A stretch of 15,212 bases of DNA from Proteobacteria bacterium UBA1847 (GTDB lineage Bacteria > Pseudomonadota > Gammaproteobacteria > Steroidobacterales > Woeseiaceae): contig DDIP01000052.1 of NCBI GenBank assembly GCA_002338605.1, positions 1 through 15,212 of the forward strand, written 5' to 3'. This document shows, one piece after another, positions 14,851 to 15,212 of the stretch (its first letter is position 1; every line of letters begins with the position of its first letter). Position numbers and translations under genes: made by a program. The notes under the pieces were generated by a model. The model made no database searches and had not been told where the DNA came from. It saw only the letters and a list, made by a program, of their open reading frames with translations.

Positions 14851-15212
14851 CTAGCCTCCAAGCTCCAGGTGTTTGGCAAAAAATCCGATCGTCCGCTCCC
14901 AGGAGAGCCGGGCCGCGTCTGCAGCATAACGAGGCGTCGTATCGTTATGAAACCCGTGTCCGGCATCCGGATACGTGTACTCCTCAAAATTCGCGCCTGC
15001 TGCCTTCAATGCTTTTTCGAAGTCCGGCCAACTCGCGTTTACGCGATCATCGGTTCCGCCATGATGGAACATCAGTGGCTGCTTGATAACCCTTGCATCG
15101 GCGGGATCCGGGTGCGATCCGTAGTAGGACACAGCCGCAGACAATGACGGAACCGCCAGCGCCAGCCGCGCCGAAACGCCGCCGCCATAGCAGAATCCGA
15201 CCGAACCGACTT
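14851..15212 (-). CDS. Dienelactone hydrolase family protein, 5' end missing
   Basis: The C-terminal 120 residues of an alpha/beta-hydrolase of the dienelactone hydrolase family; the frame is open to the window edge. The full catalytic triad is visible: nucleophile Cys in GFCYGGG near the edge, Asp in HHGGTDDRV, and His in DAGHGFHND. The usual family length is about 220-290 residues, so roughly half is missing. Substrate cannot be inferred; most such chromosomal homologues are not chlorocatechol enzymes. It leads the downstream TPR and TonB-domain genes. Confidence 0.92.
   Translation of the reverse strand, partial: VGSVGFCYGGGVSARLALAVPSLSAAVSYYGSHPDPADARVIKQPLMFHHGGTDDRVNASWPDFEKALKAAGANFEEYTYPDAGHGFHNDTTPRYAADAARLSWERTIGFFAKHLELGG

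Noticed and set aside
1..15212. Mobile element, CRISPR array, tRNA or defence island
   Set aside because: No transposase, integrase, regularly spaced repeats or tRNA-like cloverleaf was seen; the single Imm10-like and NERD genes do not make a defence island.

Overview
The window looks like ordinary chromosome from a moderately GC-rich gammaproteobacterium, possibly a marine or sediment lineage. This rests on familiar families (FolD, MtnA, a YihG-like acyltransferase, TonB C-terminal and TerB-like proteins), dense packing and many coupled genes. The sequence alone does not support a genus. There are no rRNA or tRNA genes, CRISPR arrays, insertion sequences or phage genes, and no gene-free stretch longer than about 130 bases.

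Layout. (1) Plus strand, 2-5361: the 3' part of a MATE efflux pump, a DUF4760-like membrane protein, an ABC ATPase of the ModF/YlmA type whose only plausible start is non-canonical, a membrane-anchored NERD protein, and a DUF819 membrane protein followed 2 nt later by a membrane-anchored metallo-beta-lactamase-fold protein. A 14-bp perfect palindrome and a -10-like box precede the DUF819 gene. (2) Minus strand, 6965-5334: a three-gene overlapping operon of YihG-like acyltransferase, Imm10-like protein and GIY-YIG nuclease. Its last gene runs 28 bp into the end of the metallo-hydrolase gene. (3) Plus strand, 7041-8586: a cupin, a DUF6265 lipoprotein-like or periplasmic protein, and an alkaline-ceramidase-like membrane hydrolase, linked by GTGA overlaps. 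The ceramidase frame has one in-frame TGA although all its catalytic residues are present. (4) Plus strand, 8663-11272: folD, mtnA and a class II aldolase-family gene. The last two suggest salvage of 5'-methylthioadenosine or 5'-deoxyadenosine sugars. (5) Plus strand, 11400-13943: a TMTC-like GT-C glycosyltransferase with TPR repeats, then a TerB-like protein. (6) Minus strand, 15212-13949: the 3' part of a dienelactone hydrolase, a secreted TPR protein and a TonB C-terminal-domain protein.

No clearly new multi-gene system is visible. The points most worth checking are the interrupted but otherwise intact ceramidase gene, the ATC start of the ABC ATPase, the mtnA-aldolase pair as a possible DHAP shunt, the palindromic promoter of the DUF819-hydrolase pair, and an orphan Imm10-like gene inside a lipid/nuclease operon.
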